The notes below the pieces were generated by a model. It was not told the origin of the DNA and searched no databases. It saw only the letters and a program-made list of their open reading frames with translations. A stretch of DNA of 64,000 nt. Source: Capra hircus. Taxonomy: Eukaryota; Chordata; Mammalia; Artiodactyla; Bovidae. Positions within the stretch are counted from its first letter, which is position 1; each line of letters opens with the position of its first letter. Below are positions 1-11,487 of the stretch, one piece after another. The stretch spans positions 81,548,069 to 81,612,068 of the forward strand of contig NC_030811.1 in the NCBI RefSeq assembly GCF_001704415.2, in the 5' to 3' direction. The translations under genes and the position numbers were made by a program.

Positions 1-675
1 TTACAAATTGAATTTTTAATGGAATATATGTAGTATGAGGTCAGGAGAAATTCTTTGTTATTTCTTTGAAGTTTAATGTTTTTAAAATGAGCCAATACAG
101 ATTTAGGAATCTTTCAAAATTACATAACTGTGGTTTAGCCTTACTTTTTAACCTAGAGGTATAATCTTTTTTTTTTTTTTCCTTTTGAAAGACATCAGCA
201 AAGATGAGAAATCTCTCCCTTTCCCATCCCCTTGCCTTTTGGCCAAAATTATGCTCTCATCTGTCCAGAGCAGAGGAAGACCCAGCCACCACATGCAAGC
301 CTTTGTGCTTTCAGCCTGCAGCCCAGGAAATTACTACCTGTGTGGGCAGATCCTCAGTGCACAACGGTGAGGTCCCACAAAACTGAGGACTCAGCAAAAA
401 GAAGGAGGGGGAAGCAGAGGCTGACGGGCAAAGTGGAGAGAGAGAAAAGAGGAAAGAAAGAAATTTCTGCAATTTCACCAAAATACCATCTTTTAGGGTC
501 ATAGCCAGAGCTGCACACAAAGCAGAGAGCCGGGAGTGTGTGTTCCCTTATAGGTGAAAACAAAAAACACAGAGCACCCGTAATGACATTTAAGAATATT
601 TTTACAAAAGTGAAAAATAATATATTTACCAAATGAAAGCTCTGTGCCAGAGTTTACCTATTTACTCATCACCTC
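1..675. other. Single-copy AT-rich DNA, no gene recognised
   Basis: I see no repeat family I can name and no convincing gene. There is a T-rich run near 166-182. The open frames around 185-632 run on both strands, start at arbitrary ATGs, lack similarity to any family I know and overlap each other, so I treat them as chance. Confidence 0.5.
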
Positions 676-685
676 AACTCTATTT

Positions 686-918
686 TTTTGTTTGTTTGTT
701 TTATTTGCTGTGGCTCAGACAGTAAAGCGTCTGCCTGCAATGAGGGAGACCCAGGTTCGATCCCTGGGTCAGGAAGATCCCCTGGAGAAGGAAATGGCAA
801 TCCACTCCAGTACTCTTGCCTGGAGAATTCCATGGACTGAGGAGGCTGGTGGGCTACAGTCCACGGAGTCGCAAAGAGTCGGACACGACTGAGCAACTTC
901 ACTTTCACTTTCACTCTT
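686..918 (+). mobile_element. Bov-tA SINE with target-site duplication
   Basis: Ruminant tRNA-derived SINE. The tRNA-like head (from about 709, with a degenerate A box near 712 and a B-box-like GGTTCGATCCC near 753) is followed by the Bov-A body and a CACTTT-rich tail. AACTCTATTT (676-685) and AAGTCTATTT (919-928) look like a target-site duplication with one mismatch. About 20 T/G-rich bases precede the head. Confidence 0.9.
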
Positions 919-924
919 AAGTCT

Positions 925-1045
925 ATTTAGTACAGATTATTATTTCTGTTTCGTACATGAAGAAATTGAGGCACAGAGAAGTTAAATAAATTATCCAAAG
1001 TTCTAGGGCTTAGGTAGTGGTGCTGGGAGTTGCCTCATGGTTCTC
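925..1045 (-). mobile_element. MIR SINE relic
   Basis: The stretch around 955-1035, with GAGGCACAGAGAAGTTAA followed by a decayed counterpart of the 'cccaaggtcacacagctagtaagtggc' block, is the classic MIR core in reverse orientation. MIR is an ancient mammal-wide tRNA-derived SINE. The copy is heavily diverged, as expected. Confidence 0.75.
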
Positions 1046-3402
1046 CGACTTCCACAAACTAGGACCCTGCCTGTGCTGTCCCACCACTAGAATCGATTTA
1101 TGCATGAGATCTATACATCTTTTTTAGAACCTTCATAGTACCATAGATAATAAAGCATTATAACTATTTTTTTTAGTTTTTAATAAGAGAATATGGGGGG
1201 GATCTGCCGTTTTGGGGCCCCATCACTTCCACAAAGTTTTCAACTCTTAGCACATACTATTTTAGAAATTCCCTGTCATTCTCTCCTCAGCGACATCCCA
1301 AGACTCCCTCCTCTATAAGCCAATGAGGTGCCACATGACTCAGCCTCTTTCATTCTCTCACTCTTCAACAACTAATCAGATGATTTACTGTAGTACATGG
1401 CAGGGCAATGATACTGAATCTGGAAATTCTCTTCTTTAAAGACTCTGCAGTGCCCAACATCCCATAGTATATTGGATGGGTATATTCAGGGGAAGGAGTG
1501 TGACAGACATGTGGAGAATAATCACTTCATGTCATTGTTAGTGTTATCCCTAGAAATCATCCCTTCCAATTTAGTATTCTGCTGGATATAATAAAATTCT
1601 TTGAGGAATGTAAAAGCAGTATTGTGTGGTAGTCCAAGTTGACATTAATATATTTAATATATATCTAAGTAAGATGTGCAAATATGATGTTTTCCCACTT
1701 TGCATATGTAGCGCTTACTATTTATCTCTAGTTTAAATATCTAAACAGTCAACATTAAACAGCCTCAAAGCTATCTAAAAAAAAAAACCAGATTTGTCTC
1801 AGTCATTCTTGAGTTTTTCCTCCTCCCTTCCCTACACTGCAAGTGTTCACGCAAAGGGTGGTAGCCTACCTTCCAAGACAGTAATAGACAGAATACCTAT
1901 ATTAACAAAGTTTGGATGAGATAGTTCAAGAGTACATCCTGTTATTAGCATTTATGATCCTGGGATATTATATTGTATTTCTATATTAGGAATATAGAAA
2001 AGCATATAAATCTTAATTATGAGTCCCAAATTATTTAGAATATAATTTAAACCTAAACCAATTTCCATGTGAGTGGTGGTAAATTGAATTAGGTTTTAAA
2101 AAAATACTCTGGCTAGATTCCCTGTAGCTAATCTATATGGTTATGCCATGTGGTTGGGAACAGGAAACACCTGTCTCTCTGCTTGCTAGCACTCACTTAA
2201 CATGATCCCTGGCAAAACAGTTTTTTCAGCCCCAGTTCAATTCACCAGAGGTCATTTCAGTATGGACTATTTCAACTTGCATTACAAACCATCAGTGTTT
2301 AACAATTTTCAAGCACTTTCTGGATATGAATCATTATATAGTCACCAGAGCTTTTTAAACTATTGTCCTGAGGTCCTCTGAAAGAGATCATTTGCAAATT
2401 CCAAATTCATTGGGATTTCAATACATAAAATACCTTATTTTTACATTTTTATTGTCATACAGAGACTGTATCTCACCTTGCAAAATGGAATGTGTATTTC
2501 TAGTTCTTTGTTTTTAAAAGCATAATAAATAAAATCTATTGTAAGAGTTTCAAATGTCAGTGCAATATATTTGCCTTAGGGCTTTTAGTTTCCTTTTTTG
2601 CCTTTTACAGTGCTTGAGAACAGAATCCTCATATTTAATATCCCACTCAGGTTCTGGCTTTGAGTTTTGCAATGCAAAGTTTGACAGTTACCACCAATAC
2701 AGATGCCTCAGATATGCTAGCAATTTCGGCTTTGGGAATGAATATCTAGACTTTTTCCCCCCACATTTCCATGGTTTCATAATTGGCAGTCTGCCTGGGC
2801 TGACCAAGAAAGCAACAAGTTTGGGCATTCTCTTTGGCTGTGAGTAGACTCATTTTCAAAAGAAGGAGATTAGAATAAATAGATTAGACTTGCTTTTTTC
2901 TTCAGCTTGGAAAGGTTAAGAAGCAAATACTGACTTATAAACAGCACATTGCTGAATATATGTTATGAAAAACAGCCCACAAATATTGCGCTATTTAGTC
3001 AGTCATTCTGTAGAACTGTGTGGTTGCTTAAGAGATCTGTTTTCTTTGACGCAACTACTTTTTTCTCCTGTGCACCAGACAAAAGTATATGATATCCCAA
3101 ATAAATACTATATAGGTCTGGCTCTGAGTTATTTATGGTGCTACCTATCTTAACCTCTAAATTATAATCTGCTCTGTATCATATTTTACAATCTGTTCTG
3201 TTAAAAGTCAACATGACAAACATCAACATAAGAGCAAGTATCTTCAATGGAAACAAACATAAATTATACATATAGATTAAAATTTGGAGGCCTACCTGTG
3301 AATGGTTTATGGTCCATTTACTTGCCTTTATATACAGGCAACTGTATATAACTAGTTAAACCTAGATTAGGTAATCAGACAATAATGCAAAACCAAGACC
3401 AA
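1046..3402. other. Single-copy AT-rich DNA, no gene recognised
   Basis: About 2.4 kb without a repeat I can name. A 97-codon frame at 2554-2847 (plus) is open, but I recognise no family and it has no supporting splice or promoter context. Old diverged repeats could be present below what I can see by eye. Confidence 0.45.
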
Positions 3403-3409
3403 GGTTGAT

Positions 3410-3536
3410 ATTGTTTAGTTGCTTACATTGTGTCTGACTCTTTGTGACCCCTTGGACTGTAGCCTGCCAGGCTCCTCTGTCCATGGGATTTCCCAGCCAA
3501 GAATACTGGAGTGGGGTTGCCATTTCCTTCTCCAAT
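3410..3536 (-). mobile_element. Bov-A monomer SINE
   Basis: Reverse-orientation Bov-A body ('gactctttgtgacccc ... ccatttccttctcc') without a tRNA head. GGTTGAT occurs at 3403-3409 and 3537-3543 as a short target-site duplication. Confidence 0.85.
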
Positions 3537-3543
3537 GGTTGAT

Positions 3544-4534
3544 GAGGTAGGTAGAATTAGAAATGCTGGCAGAGGGCCACCCCTTTGCAACCTCACCAAG
3601 CTGCATGCCATCTTCACTCCCCAGTATGTAGAGAAGCTTCTGAGACATCAACTGTTCCAGTAATGCGGTTAGTCCATGAAAAAAAGAGTGGAGTTGGAGG
3701 TTACCAGCAACAATGTATCAGAAACAGCTGCCAGTCCTGAGTTCTCTGGGTGTAAGTCCTGCCTAAACAGGCAGCCATATGTTAACTTGTTTTCAGGAAT
3801 CAGTTTCTATCAATGGAGATGTTTCTCTAGACCAAGGGAATCTCTGACAACTCTAAATTTATTGTGTAACTTTAAGAAATACATTACACTTTGGGAGCCA
3901 TATTACCAAGGGAACTATAATTCAGGTCAACAGGTAGCTCAGGAGAAGAAGAGTAGGCTTTTTCCTTAAATCAAGAATCTACCAGTTCCTATATAGAAAT
4001 ATATCAAGATTGAAATAAATTCTTAAATTACTCCTAGTTTAGCAAAACTCATAAAAATCTGTTTCCTGAAATACCCTTTAAACTATAAGTGAAGTTTCCT
4101 TGTCAGGATGACTCAGCACATTGTAGCCAATCAGTAATGACCTAAGTAAACTGCTTGGCCAAACCAATGAGAATTAAGTTCTATGAACTTCCAGTTTTTA
4201 TACTCCATAAGCCTTACTGTAACCTTCCTGAAACAAACTTATTTCCAGTTTTGATTTTGAAACCTCCTTGTTCAGGAACAATTTGTCTTTAATCCAATAA
4301 AATAGCCATATCCTGAATTTTCTTTTGACACCTTTTACGCAAAAAAATCATTTTCCAAGTAAGTATTTTAAACTTCTTATTATGAAATATAGCGCATGCC
4401 CAGGAAAGTGCAAAGCATAAATGAATTATCACAAAACAACCCATAAGCAACCACAACTGCAGTACCCAAAGAAACTTATAAACTGCTACAAATCCTGTCA
4501 AAGTAACTGCTTTTCTGAGCTTTTCTTAAATTCT
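3544..4534. other. Single-copy DNA, no gene recognised
   Basis: No family is identifiable by eye. It includes a 97-codon plus frame at 3676-3969 and a stretch around 4129-4205 with two CCAAT-type pentamers and a TTTTTATA. That is not enough to call a promoter or an LTR. Confidence 0.4.
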
Positions 4535-5280
4535 TTTTTTTTTTTTTTTACTATTTCTTCATAGGCATGCATCTCTAAATAATAGACTACCATAGTATCT
4601 GTATTTTGAATTTTTTATTAATGCAATTATACAATGTGTAATCTTTTGAATTACTCAGCATTTTGTTTGGAAGATTCACTCATGTTGTTGAATATAGCTC
4701 TAGTCCATCCTTTTTTATTAACTCAAGTATAGCTGATTTATAATACTATATTGATTTTGGGGATAGAAATAGTAATTCAATATTTTGTGGATTATACTTC
4801 ATCTAAAATTATTATAAATTATTGACTGTATTCTCTGTGCTATATAATATATCCCTGTATCTTATTTTATACATAATAGTTTATCCATCTTAATCCCTTA
4901 CCCCCATTTTTCCCCTCCCCCGTCCCTTCCCACACTGGTAACCATTACTTTGTTCTCTGTATCTGTGAGTCTGTTTCTGTTTTGTTATTCTCATTGGCTT
5001 CTTTTTTTTTTTTTAATTCCACATACGAGTGATAACATGCAATTCTCAAACTTCACTAAGCACAATACCCTCTAGGTTCATCAATGTTGTAGAAAATGTC
5101 AGAATTTCATTCTTTTTATGGCTAAGTAATGTTGCATTACTTTCTATATATGATTTCAAATCAACTATCCCTGTATAAAAATATAACTACCATGTGATTC
5201 AGAAATTTAAGTCCTGGATATGTACATATAAATGAAACAAAAACATTAATTTGAAACGATATATACATTATAAAAATCTT
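4535..5280 (-). mobile_element. Old L1 3'-end relic with inverted 5' piece
   Basis: About 4640-5150 reads as an old L1 3' end in reverse orientation: 'cactcatgttgt', 'taaccattactttgttctctgtatctgtgagtctg' and 'atggctaagtaatgttgcat' are standard landmarks. About 5170-5280 reads instead in the forward orientation ('taccatgtgattcagaaatttaagtcctggatatgtacat', the L1 'ccatatgatccagcaatcccactcctgggtatata' block). The opposite orientations suggest a 5' inversion at insertion. Too decayed for a subfamily call. Confidence 0.6.
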
Positions 5281-7660
5281 AATTTGAAGACAAAAAGGGA
5301 AAAAGGGAAGAAGAGCCAGGAAGGCAACACATTTTACGGGAAATTTGGATGAGATAAAAATAAAATTTTGACTCTGATTTGTCTTCAATGATAGCCTGAA
5401 CAACTTGAGCCATCTCCCTGAGCAGAAATTTAGTGAGATTTTCCTGTTGTTGAACGTACTCCAGCCACAGGGTGATTATAAAGACACAGAAATAGTTAGC
5501 TTATAATTATTATCCCTCCCAAAAGATTTTAGGAGGGTATTTTTTAGGTCCTAATAATAATTGTCCTAAGTTTTTTTTTTTTTTTTTTTTTTTTAAGATC
5601 CAGCTAAAATTTCCCCTTCCCTGCAATCCTAACCTCTTCTCTTATCTTTTACCACCTCTCACCATGAGTTCACCAAAAATGGAAGCTCTTGTGAGTAAAA
5701 TTTCATGTTGATTTTGAATTGGCTGATTGAATGTTTCTTAAGTTTTGGAAATCTGTTCAAAATAATCTGATTTCTCTTGTGAGGAAAAAATAAGGCAGAA
5801 CATTTTCTCAGTGGTGATTTCTCTAATCAAGTCTGGCACGATAAAATCCTTGTTATATATTTTTGAAATAACTGGGAAACATGCTTCATGTTGTAATTTG
5901 AAATCCAGAAAAAAGTCTACCAAGGCAAGAGTTCTGGGGCCTTTGTTTAAAGGAGTGGAATATTTTAATCTAATTTTTGTGAACTCTAGGAAGGTCTTAA
6001 GAAAGGAAGAGCCATCAAAGACAGCATAGAGACATAAAGGCAATTTTCTTTTTTTTAAATCCTTCTCATGGACAAGTTTCTAAAATGACTCATTCCAAGA
6101 AGAATCCTACAGAACTTTAAAGGGACAGTTCTCTGTCACTTACTAAATAAAGTTCATATGGGCAAAGGCATAAAATTAAAATAAAATTGGGTTGTGATGG
6201 GAAAACTTTAGGCATCTCTGTATCAACTCTGCTATGTAGTATTTACCCCAGAATAGTAACATTTTCACCTCCTTTCCCCACAACATAATATGAAATTTCA
6301 TGAATGTACCATGGGGCAGAGGATATATTAGATCTGTCTCATCTTTGCATAAAGGAGATAAAAGCTGAGACTGTAGCTGTAGTTTGGAAGCAAGGTATTT
6401 TATCAGAAAGGTACCCTTGCTAAATAGCTGAGAGTATTGCCAGAAAACACCAAGACTGGTAAACATAGGTAAATGTCTATTCTATAATCTATCCCAGGAT
6501 ACTTCCCAGAAAAATGGGGTATTGCTTCTCTCCCGCCCCCTACTAAACTCCTTGAGGTCAGTTTCTTTTCCCATTAAGGGTTCACAGAATTCAAAGGAAA
6601 TTCTCCTTTTTCTGAACTGATTTCACTTAACATGGGTTTTTTTTTTTTTTGGTGGATATTTTTGCCTTGGCCTTAGAGGCAATATTATGGACTCTCCTAA
6701 AGTATTTAGTTTATTTATATAAGTTGCCACTCGAGGAAGAGATGGGAGATCAACAGTATATGAACTTTCCAATGCTGGAACTATTTCTGCAGAACAGAGT
6801 CAGGAGTCTATATATCAATTTCACTAACAGCAAGAATCTGAAGACACCTGGGAACCCTGCAGCCTTCTTTTGAAGATAACTGCTGCTCAGACAACCTCAG
6901 AATTGAAATGTGGATTTCTTTATTCACTTCTTGCCTGATAGAGACAACATCAGTAAGGTGTACCTTGCCAAAGATGATGTCAGCCTTGAAGACAAAAGAA
7001 AAGATTTGACATGATTTCAAAGAAATGTCAGAGATTTCTGGGTTTCCTTAACATAAGCCCTTACCTGGAGAAGTTGCTATGAGAATTCAGTTTCTGTTTG
7101 CTAACACATAGTTTTACGGGTGTGGATTTTCTGCAGTTTTCTGTTAAATAGAAAATGGTCGAAATTAATTGCTTGTCGACAATAGCATGTGCATTACCAT
7201 ATGAAAGACAACTCACCAAATCAAATTATTATTCATACCCACAATGGCAGTCTTCATATTGAGAGTTACTTGGAACAGAATTAAACTAATTTGCACAAAC
7301 TGAACTCAGTGCCATTTTTAAGAAAAAGGGCTGTAGGCTTTGTAGCAAAATTATTGGAGAAAGACCTTAATTTTTAAAATATGATTTTTTAAATTTTCAT
7401 TGTGAAATGAAAATTAATTTCTAATGCAATCTTAAGTAAATTTTTTACTACAAGTGTTTATACATATTAGAATAAGCAGAAAAGGAAGTTTTATAGATTT
7501 CTTCAGTCTTAAAAGTTTTGAGTCACTTTTTATAGGTTGCTTCTTTTATTGTTATATTGTTTTCAGTATTTAGCAATCTATACATTCTACCTGCATGAAT
7601 TTAAAATTTCCCTCTTTTTTTTTTTTTTTTTTTGATGAGCAATGACAAATCTGACTTCTA
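5281..7660. other. Single-copy DNA with long poly(T) runs
   Basis: There is no recognisable gene. T runs lie at 5571-5594 (24 T), about 6634-6651 and 7615-7633 (19 T). The first is bounded by TTGTCCTAAG, and a near match AGGTCTTAAG occurs at 5992-6001, so an old minus-strand retrocopy with a poly(A) tail is possible but unproven. A minus frame of 101 codons (5738-6043) matches no family I know. Confidence 0.4.
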
Positions 7661-7785
7661 TGCGTGTGTTAGTCACTCAATCATGTCCGACTCTGCGACC
7701 CCATGGACTCTAGCCTGCCAGGCCCATCTGTCCCTGGGATTCTCCAGGGAAGAATACTGGGCTGGGTTGCCAGTTCCTTCTCCAG
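7661..7785 (-). mobile_element. Bov-A monomer SINE
   Basis: Reverse-orientation Bov-A body ('tcatgtccgactctgcgacccc' through 'ccttctccag'). No tRNA head and no clear target-site duplication. Confidence 0.85.
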
Positions 7786-8319
7786 GTACATAAATATTCA
7801 ATCACGAGAAAGGATGAAATTTAATCATACTCTAGATTCATTAAAATAACTCCTGAGTGAATTAGGAAATTTCAAGTAGTCGATCAACATGGAGAGAGCA
7901 GGAGATGGGATGCAAACCTAGGCCTGCCTGATGCCAAATGCTTGGTTTCCTAAGGACTGCTATTGATTTTTGTCAGTATTTTGTCAACATTTTTTGTCAG
8001 TCATGGAACTACAAAGGACATGTGTGATAAAAGGTCTAGCAAATTATCACTTTACGTCTATGATTCATTTACTTTTCATTATTTGACTTTATGTCCTTTA
8101 GAATACAAGTATATCACATTGTTATTTTTTATCTATTATAGTTCATTTATTAGAAATTACAATAATGACTATTTTTCAAATATGTTCTACCCTATTCTTG
8201 TTTGTATAATAAAATGAGACTTTGAGCAAGCTTTAAGATAGTAAAATAAAGATACTGTTTACTGTAATTCTGATTAACTTCCCTCCTTTGCCATAACAGT
8301 TAACAATCATCTGAGCAGT
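7786..8319. other. Single-copy AT-rich DNA
   Basis: Nothing recognised. An 84-codon plus frame (7963-8217) is AT-rich with hydrophobic and tyrosine-rich content typical of chance translation. Confidence 0.4.
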
Positions 8320-8530
8320 GATGATACATCAAGCATTTTGCTAACTGCCTTATGTAGCCCTTGAATCTGTGCTCTGAACTAGTAATTCATGTAGCATTCA
8401 TTTTGCAGTGAGAAAAGTAAAGCACAGAGAGTTTTAAGTAACTTACTTGTTCATAATAGCTGGTAAGTCGTGGAGCAAGGATTTGAAAAGTGGCAGGGCT
8501 GCCTGAGCTTATCCCAACTACATTAGCCCT
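8320..8530 (-). mobile_element. MIR SINE relic
   Basis: The text contains decayed counterparts of the MIR landmarks in reverse orientation: 'aagcattttgctaactgcctta', then 'aaagcacagagagttttaagtaactt', then 'agctggtaagtcgtggagcaaggatttgaa'. It covers most of the element. Confidence 0.75.
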
Positions 8531-8667
8531 ACTCTCTGTCTTAATTAAATATCTATTAACTCACTCATTAAATATATATTTACTGAATGCCCTCTGTACT
8601 CATCAATGGAGATACAGAATTCCTAGACTCAAGGGGTGACAAAAGAGGAAGTACAACAGCATTAGAA

Positions 8668-9733
8668 CCCATGACCAAGTGGGCTTTATCCCAGGGATGC
8701 AAGGATTCTTCAATATCCACAAATCAATCAATGTAATTCACCACATTAACAAATTGAAAAATAAAAACCATATGATTATCTCAATAGATGCAGAGAAGGC
8801 CTTTGACAAAATTCAACATCCATTTATGATAAAAACTCTCCAGAAAGCAGGAATAGAAGGAAAATACCTCAACATAATAAAAGCTATCTATGACAAACCC
8901 ACAGCAAACATTATCCTCAATGGTGAAAAATTGAAAGCATTTCCCCTAAAGTCAGGAACAAGACAAGGGTGCCCACTTTCACCGCTACTATTCAACATAG
9001 TTCTGGAAGTTTTGGCCACAGCAATCAGAGCAGAAAAAGAAATAAAAGGAATCCAAATTGGAAAAGAAGAAGTAAAACTCTCACTCTTTGCAGATGACAT
9101 GATCCTCTACATGGAAAACCCTAAAGACTCCACCAGAAAATTACTAGAGCTCATCAATGAATATAGTAAAGTTGCAGGATATAAAATCAACACACAGAAA
9201 TCCCTTGCATTCCTATACACGAATAATGAGAAAGTAGAAAAAGAAATTAAGGAAACAATTCCATTCACCATTGCAACGAAAAGAATAAAATACTTAGGAA
9301 TATATCTACCTAGAGAAACTAAAGACCTATATATAGAAAACTATAAAACACTGATGAAAGAAGTCAAAGAGGACACTAATAGATGGAGAAATATACCATG
9401 TTCATGGATCGGAAGAATCAATATAGTGAAAATGAGTATACTACCCAAAGCAATTTACAAATTCAATGCAATCCCTCTCAAGCTACCAGCCACATTTTTC
9501 ACAGAACTAGAACAAATAATTTCAAGATTTGTATGGAAATACAAAAAACCTCGAATAGCCAAAGCAATCTTGAGAAAGAACAATGGAACTGGAGGAATCA
9601 ACTTGCCTGACTTCAGGCTCTACTACAAAGCCACAGTCATCAAAACAGTATGGTACTGGCACAAAGACAGACATATAGATCAATGGAACAAAATAGAAAG
9701 CCCAGAGATAAATCCACACACATATGGACACTT
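8668..9733 (+). mobile_element. L1 ORF2 internal fragment (reverse transcriptase), no 5' or 3' end
   Basis: The frame 8679-9776 is open for 365 codons and reads as the L1 ORF2 reverse-transcriptase domain. It has the catalytic FADD box at residues 137-140, an RQGCPLSP-type motif upstream of it and the W-rich post-RT region downstream. A complete ORF2 is roughly 1,270 residues, so this is about a quarter. L1 similarity begins near 'ccatgaccaagtggg' and stops near 'atatggacac'; the last codons of the frame are flanking DNA. There is no 3' UTR, no poly(A) and no clear target-site duplication. It is the only clear plus-strand L1 in the window and looks less decayed than most neighbours. Confidence 0.9.
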
Positions 9734-10069
9734 CAGTGTAATAAGAGCTAGATTTAAACAAAAGAAGAAACATTAAACTCAGAGACAAACTGTGAAAGGT
9801 AGGAGAATGAATTGGGAGCTGTGCATATCACAGAGACTAAAATCTGGAAAGGTTTTGTAGAGAAACCATGTGTAAGGATAAGTAGTTCACCTGTTGAAGA
9901 ATATAATGAAGGGTGTTGAAGGTCAGGACACGGTGTGTAGCCATTCAGGGGAGCTAAGTGTAAGCCCCTCTAGAGAAGGAAGAAGGGAAGCAGAGGCTGT
10001 GCTGGAACACAGACTCAGTCTTACTTTGAAAATAATGAGAATTACATCCTGAAGGGGAAGAGAAATGAG
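9734..10069. other. Single-copy DNA between repeats
   Basis: Purine-rich sequence ('agagaaggaagaagggaagcagagg' near 9973) with no gene. It may be the remainder of an old mammal-wide repeat split by the L1 fragment, but I cannot name it. Confidence 0.35.
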
Positions 10070-10079
10070 TATGGAATTT

Positions 10080-10297
10080 AAGGCTGCTGTTGATTAGTTA
10101 CAGAGTCATGTCCAACTCTTTTGCAGCCCCATGAACTGTAGTCTGCCACGCTTCTCTGTCCATGGAATTTCCCAGGCAAGAATACTGGAGTGGGTTACCA
10201 TTTCCTTCTCCAGAGGATCTTCCAGTCCCAGGGACTAAACCTATGTCTCAGGAATTGGCAGGGAGGTTTTTTTAACCCTGAGTCACCAGGGAAGCCT
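10080..10297 (-). mobile_element. Bov-tA SINE with target-site duplication
   Basis: Reverse-orientation Bov-A body, then the tRNA-like head ending in 'gagtcaccagggaagcc'. TATGGAATTT (10070-10079) and TATGTAATTT (10298-10307) form a target-site duplication with one mismatch. Confidence 0.92.
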
Positions 10298-10349
10298 TAT
10301 GTAATTTGGGGCAGGAAAATGAATTTTTTAAATCTGAAAAGGATTACTG

Positions 10350-10553
10350 GCTGCTGCTGCTGCTGCTGCTGCTAAGTTGCTTCAGTCATGTCCGACTCTG
10401 TGCAACCCCATAGACAGCAGCCCTCCAGGCTCCCCCGTCCCTGGGATTCTCCAAGCAAGAACATTGGAGAGGGTTGCCATTTCCTTCTTCAATGCATGAA
10501 CGTGAAAAGTTAAAGTGAAGTTGCTCAGTCGTGTCCGACTCTTAGTGACCCTA
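10350..10553 (-). mobile_element. Bov-A2 SINE with (CTG)n tail
   Basis: Two Bov-A units in reverse orientation joined by 'aatgcatgaacgtgaaaagttaaagtgaag', the typical Bov-A2 linker. The tail appears on this strand as about eight CTG units (10350-10374), the usual (CAG)n tail of Bov-A2 and a likely polymorphic microsatellite. Confidence 0.93.
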
Positions 10554-11251
10554 GTATGGAAAATGAAGTGAATCAAAGGGCAGTGGGAATCTAAAGCAAG
10601 AAGACACTTAGAAACATAAGTCAGAAATGATAGAGGTAGTGATGAGAACCAGGGCAAGACTTCTTAAATATGCTTTAAAAAGGGAGATCTGCAATGAATG
10701 AAAAGGAACTCTCTAAGTAAGGCATTGTATATTCTGTGCAGGATATAATGTCCGAAAACATTAGAAAAGGACATAATGATAAAAAGTACTGGCTCTGAAA
10801 AATGGCATCACTTTATAAAAAAATCTGAAATATATCAATGAATATTTTAATATACAAAACAAAGACTACCAAAAAGAATTGGGTATGACATCTAATACTA
10901 GTATACAAAAGAAGTATGCATTAATGTTGTCAGTATATTTCATATTAAATCCTTCTCCAGTGTTTTTCCTTTAATAAATCCTATGGTCCTACATAATATA
11001 TCTTTATCATATGTCTTTTATACTAGAGTAAAATAAACTTTCTGTTTATTTTCCAGACACTTGCAAGGTTTTAGAGCAGATCCCCTGAAGCTACTGAACC
11101 TTGAATTTAATCTATTCCCGTATGGCTAAGAAACATGAAGTCAAAATATTTTCTTAAGTGACAGGGTTTTTTGGGAAAGGAATGCTCTTCTTCCCTTACA
11201 ACTCAATTTGATGAATAGCTTCCATATTATATTAAAAACTAACTATTTTAT
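10554..11251. other. Single-copy DNA
   Basis: AT-rich, with no repeat or gene recognised. Confidence 0.4.
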
Positions 11252-11261
11252 AAACATAGTA

Positions 11262-11477
11262 TGTGTGGATGCTAAGTCGCTTCAGTCATGTCCAACTCAT
11301 TGCGACCCCATGGACTGTAGCCCGCCAGGCTCCTCTGTACATGGAATTCTTCAGGCAAGAATCCTAGAGTGGGTTGCAATGCCCTCCTCCAGGGAATCTC
11401 CCTGACCCAGGAATCAAAGCCATGCATTTCCAGCATTGCAGGTGGGTTCTTTACCGCTGAGCCAGCTGGGAAACCCC
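11262..11477 (-). mobile_element. Bov-tA SINE with perfect target-site duplication
   Basis: Complete reverse-orientation Bov-tA: body at the left, tRNA-like head at the right ('gcattgcaggtgggttctttaccgctgagcc'). AAACATAGTA flanks it exactly at 11252-11261 and 11478-11487. Confidence 0.96.
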
Positions 11478-11487
11478 AAACATAGTA

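Noticed and set aside
2554..2847. 97-codon plus-strand frame
   Set aside because: Unrecognised, in AT-rich DNA, with no supporting context.
3676..3969. 97-codon plus-strand frame
   Set aside because: Unrecognised; length is within what is expected by chance over 64 kb in six frames.
4100..4320. Promoter or LTR-like patch (CCAAT pentamers, TATA-like, AATAAA)
   Set aside because: The elements are short and common in AT-rich DNA. No long terminal repeat pair, TG...CA ends or retroviral genes are seen.
5738..6043. 101-codon minus-strand open frame as a host gene
   Set aside because: No family recognised, opposite-strand frames overlap it, and there is no splice, promoter or codon evidence. Probably chance or an unidentifiable retrocopy.
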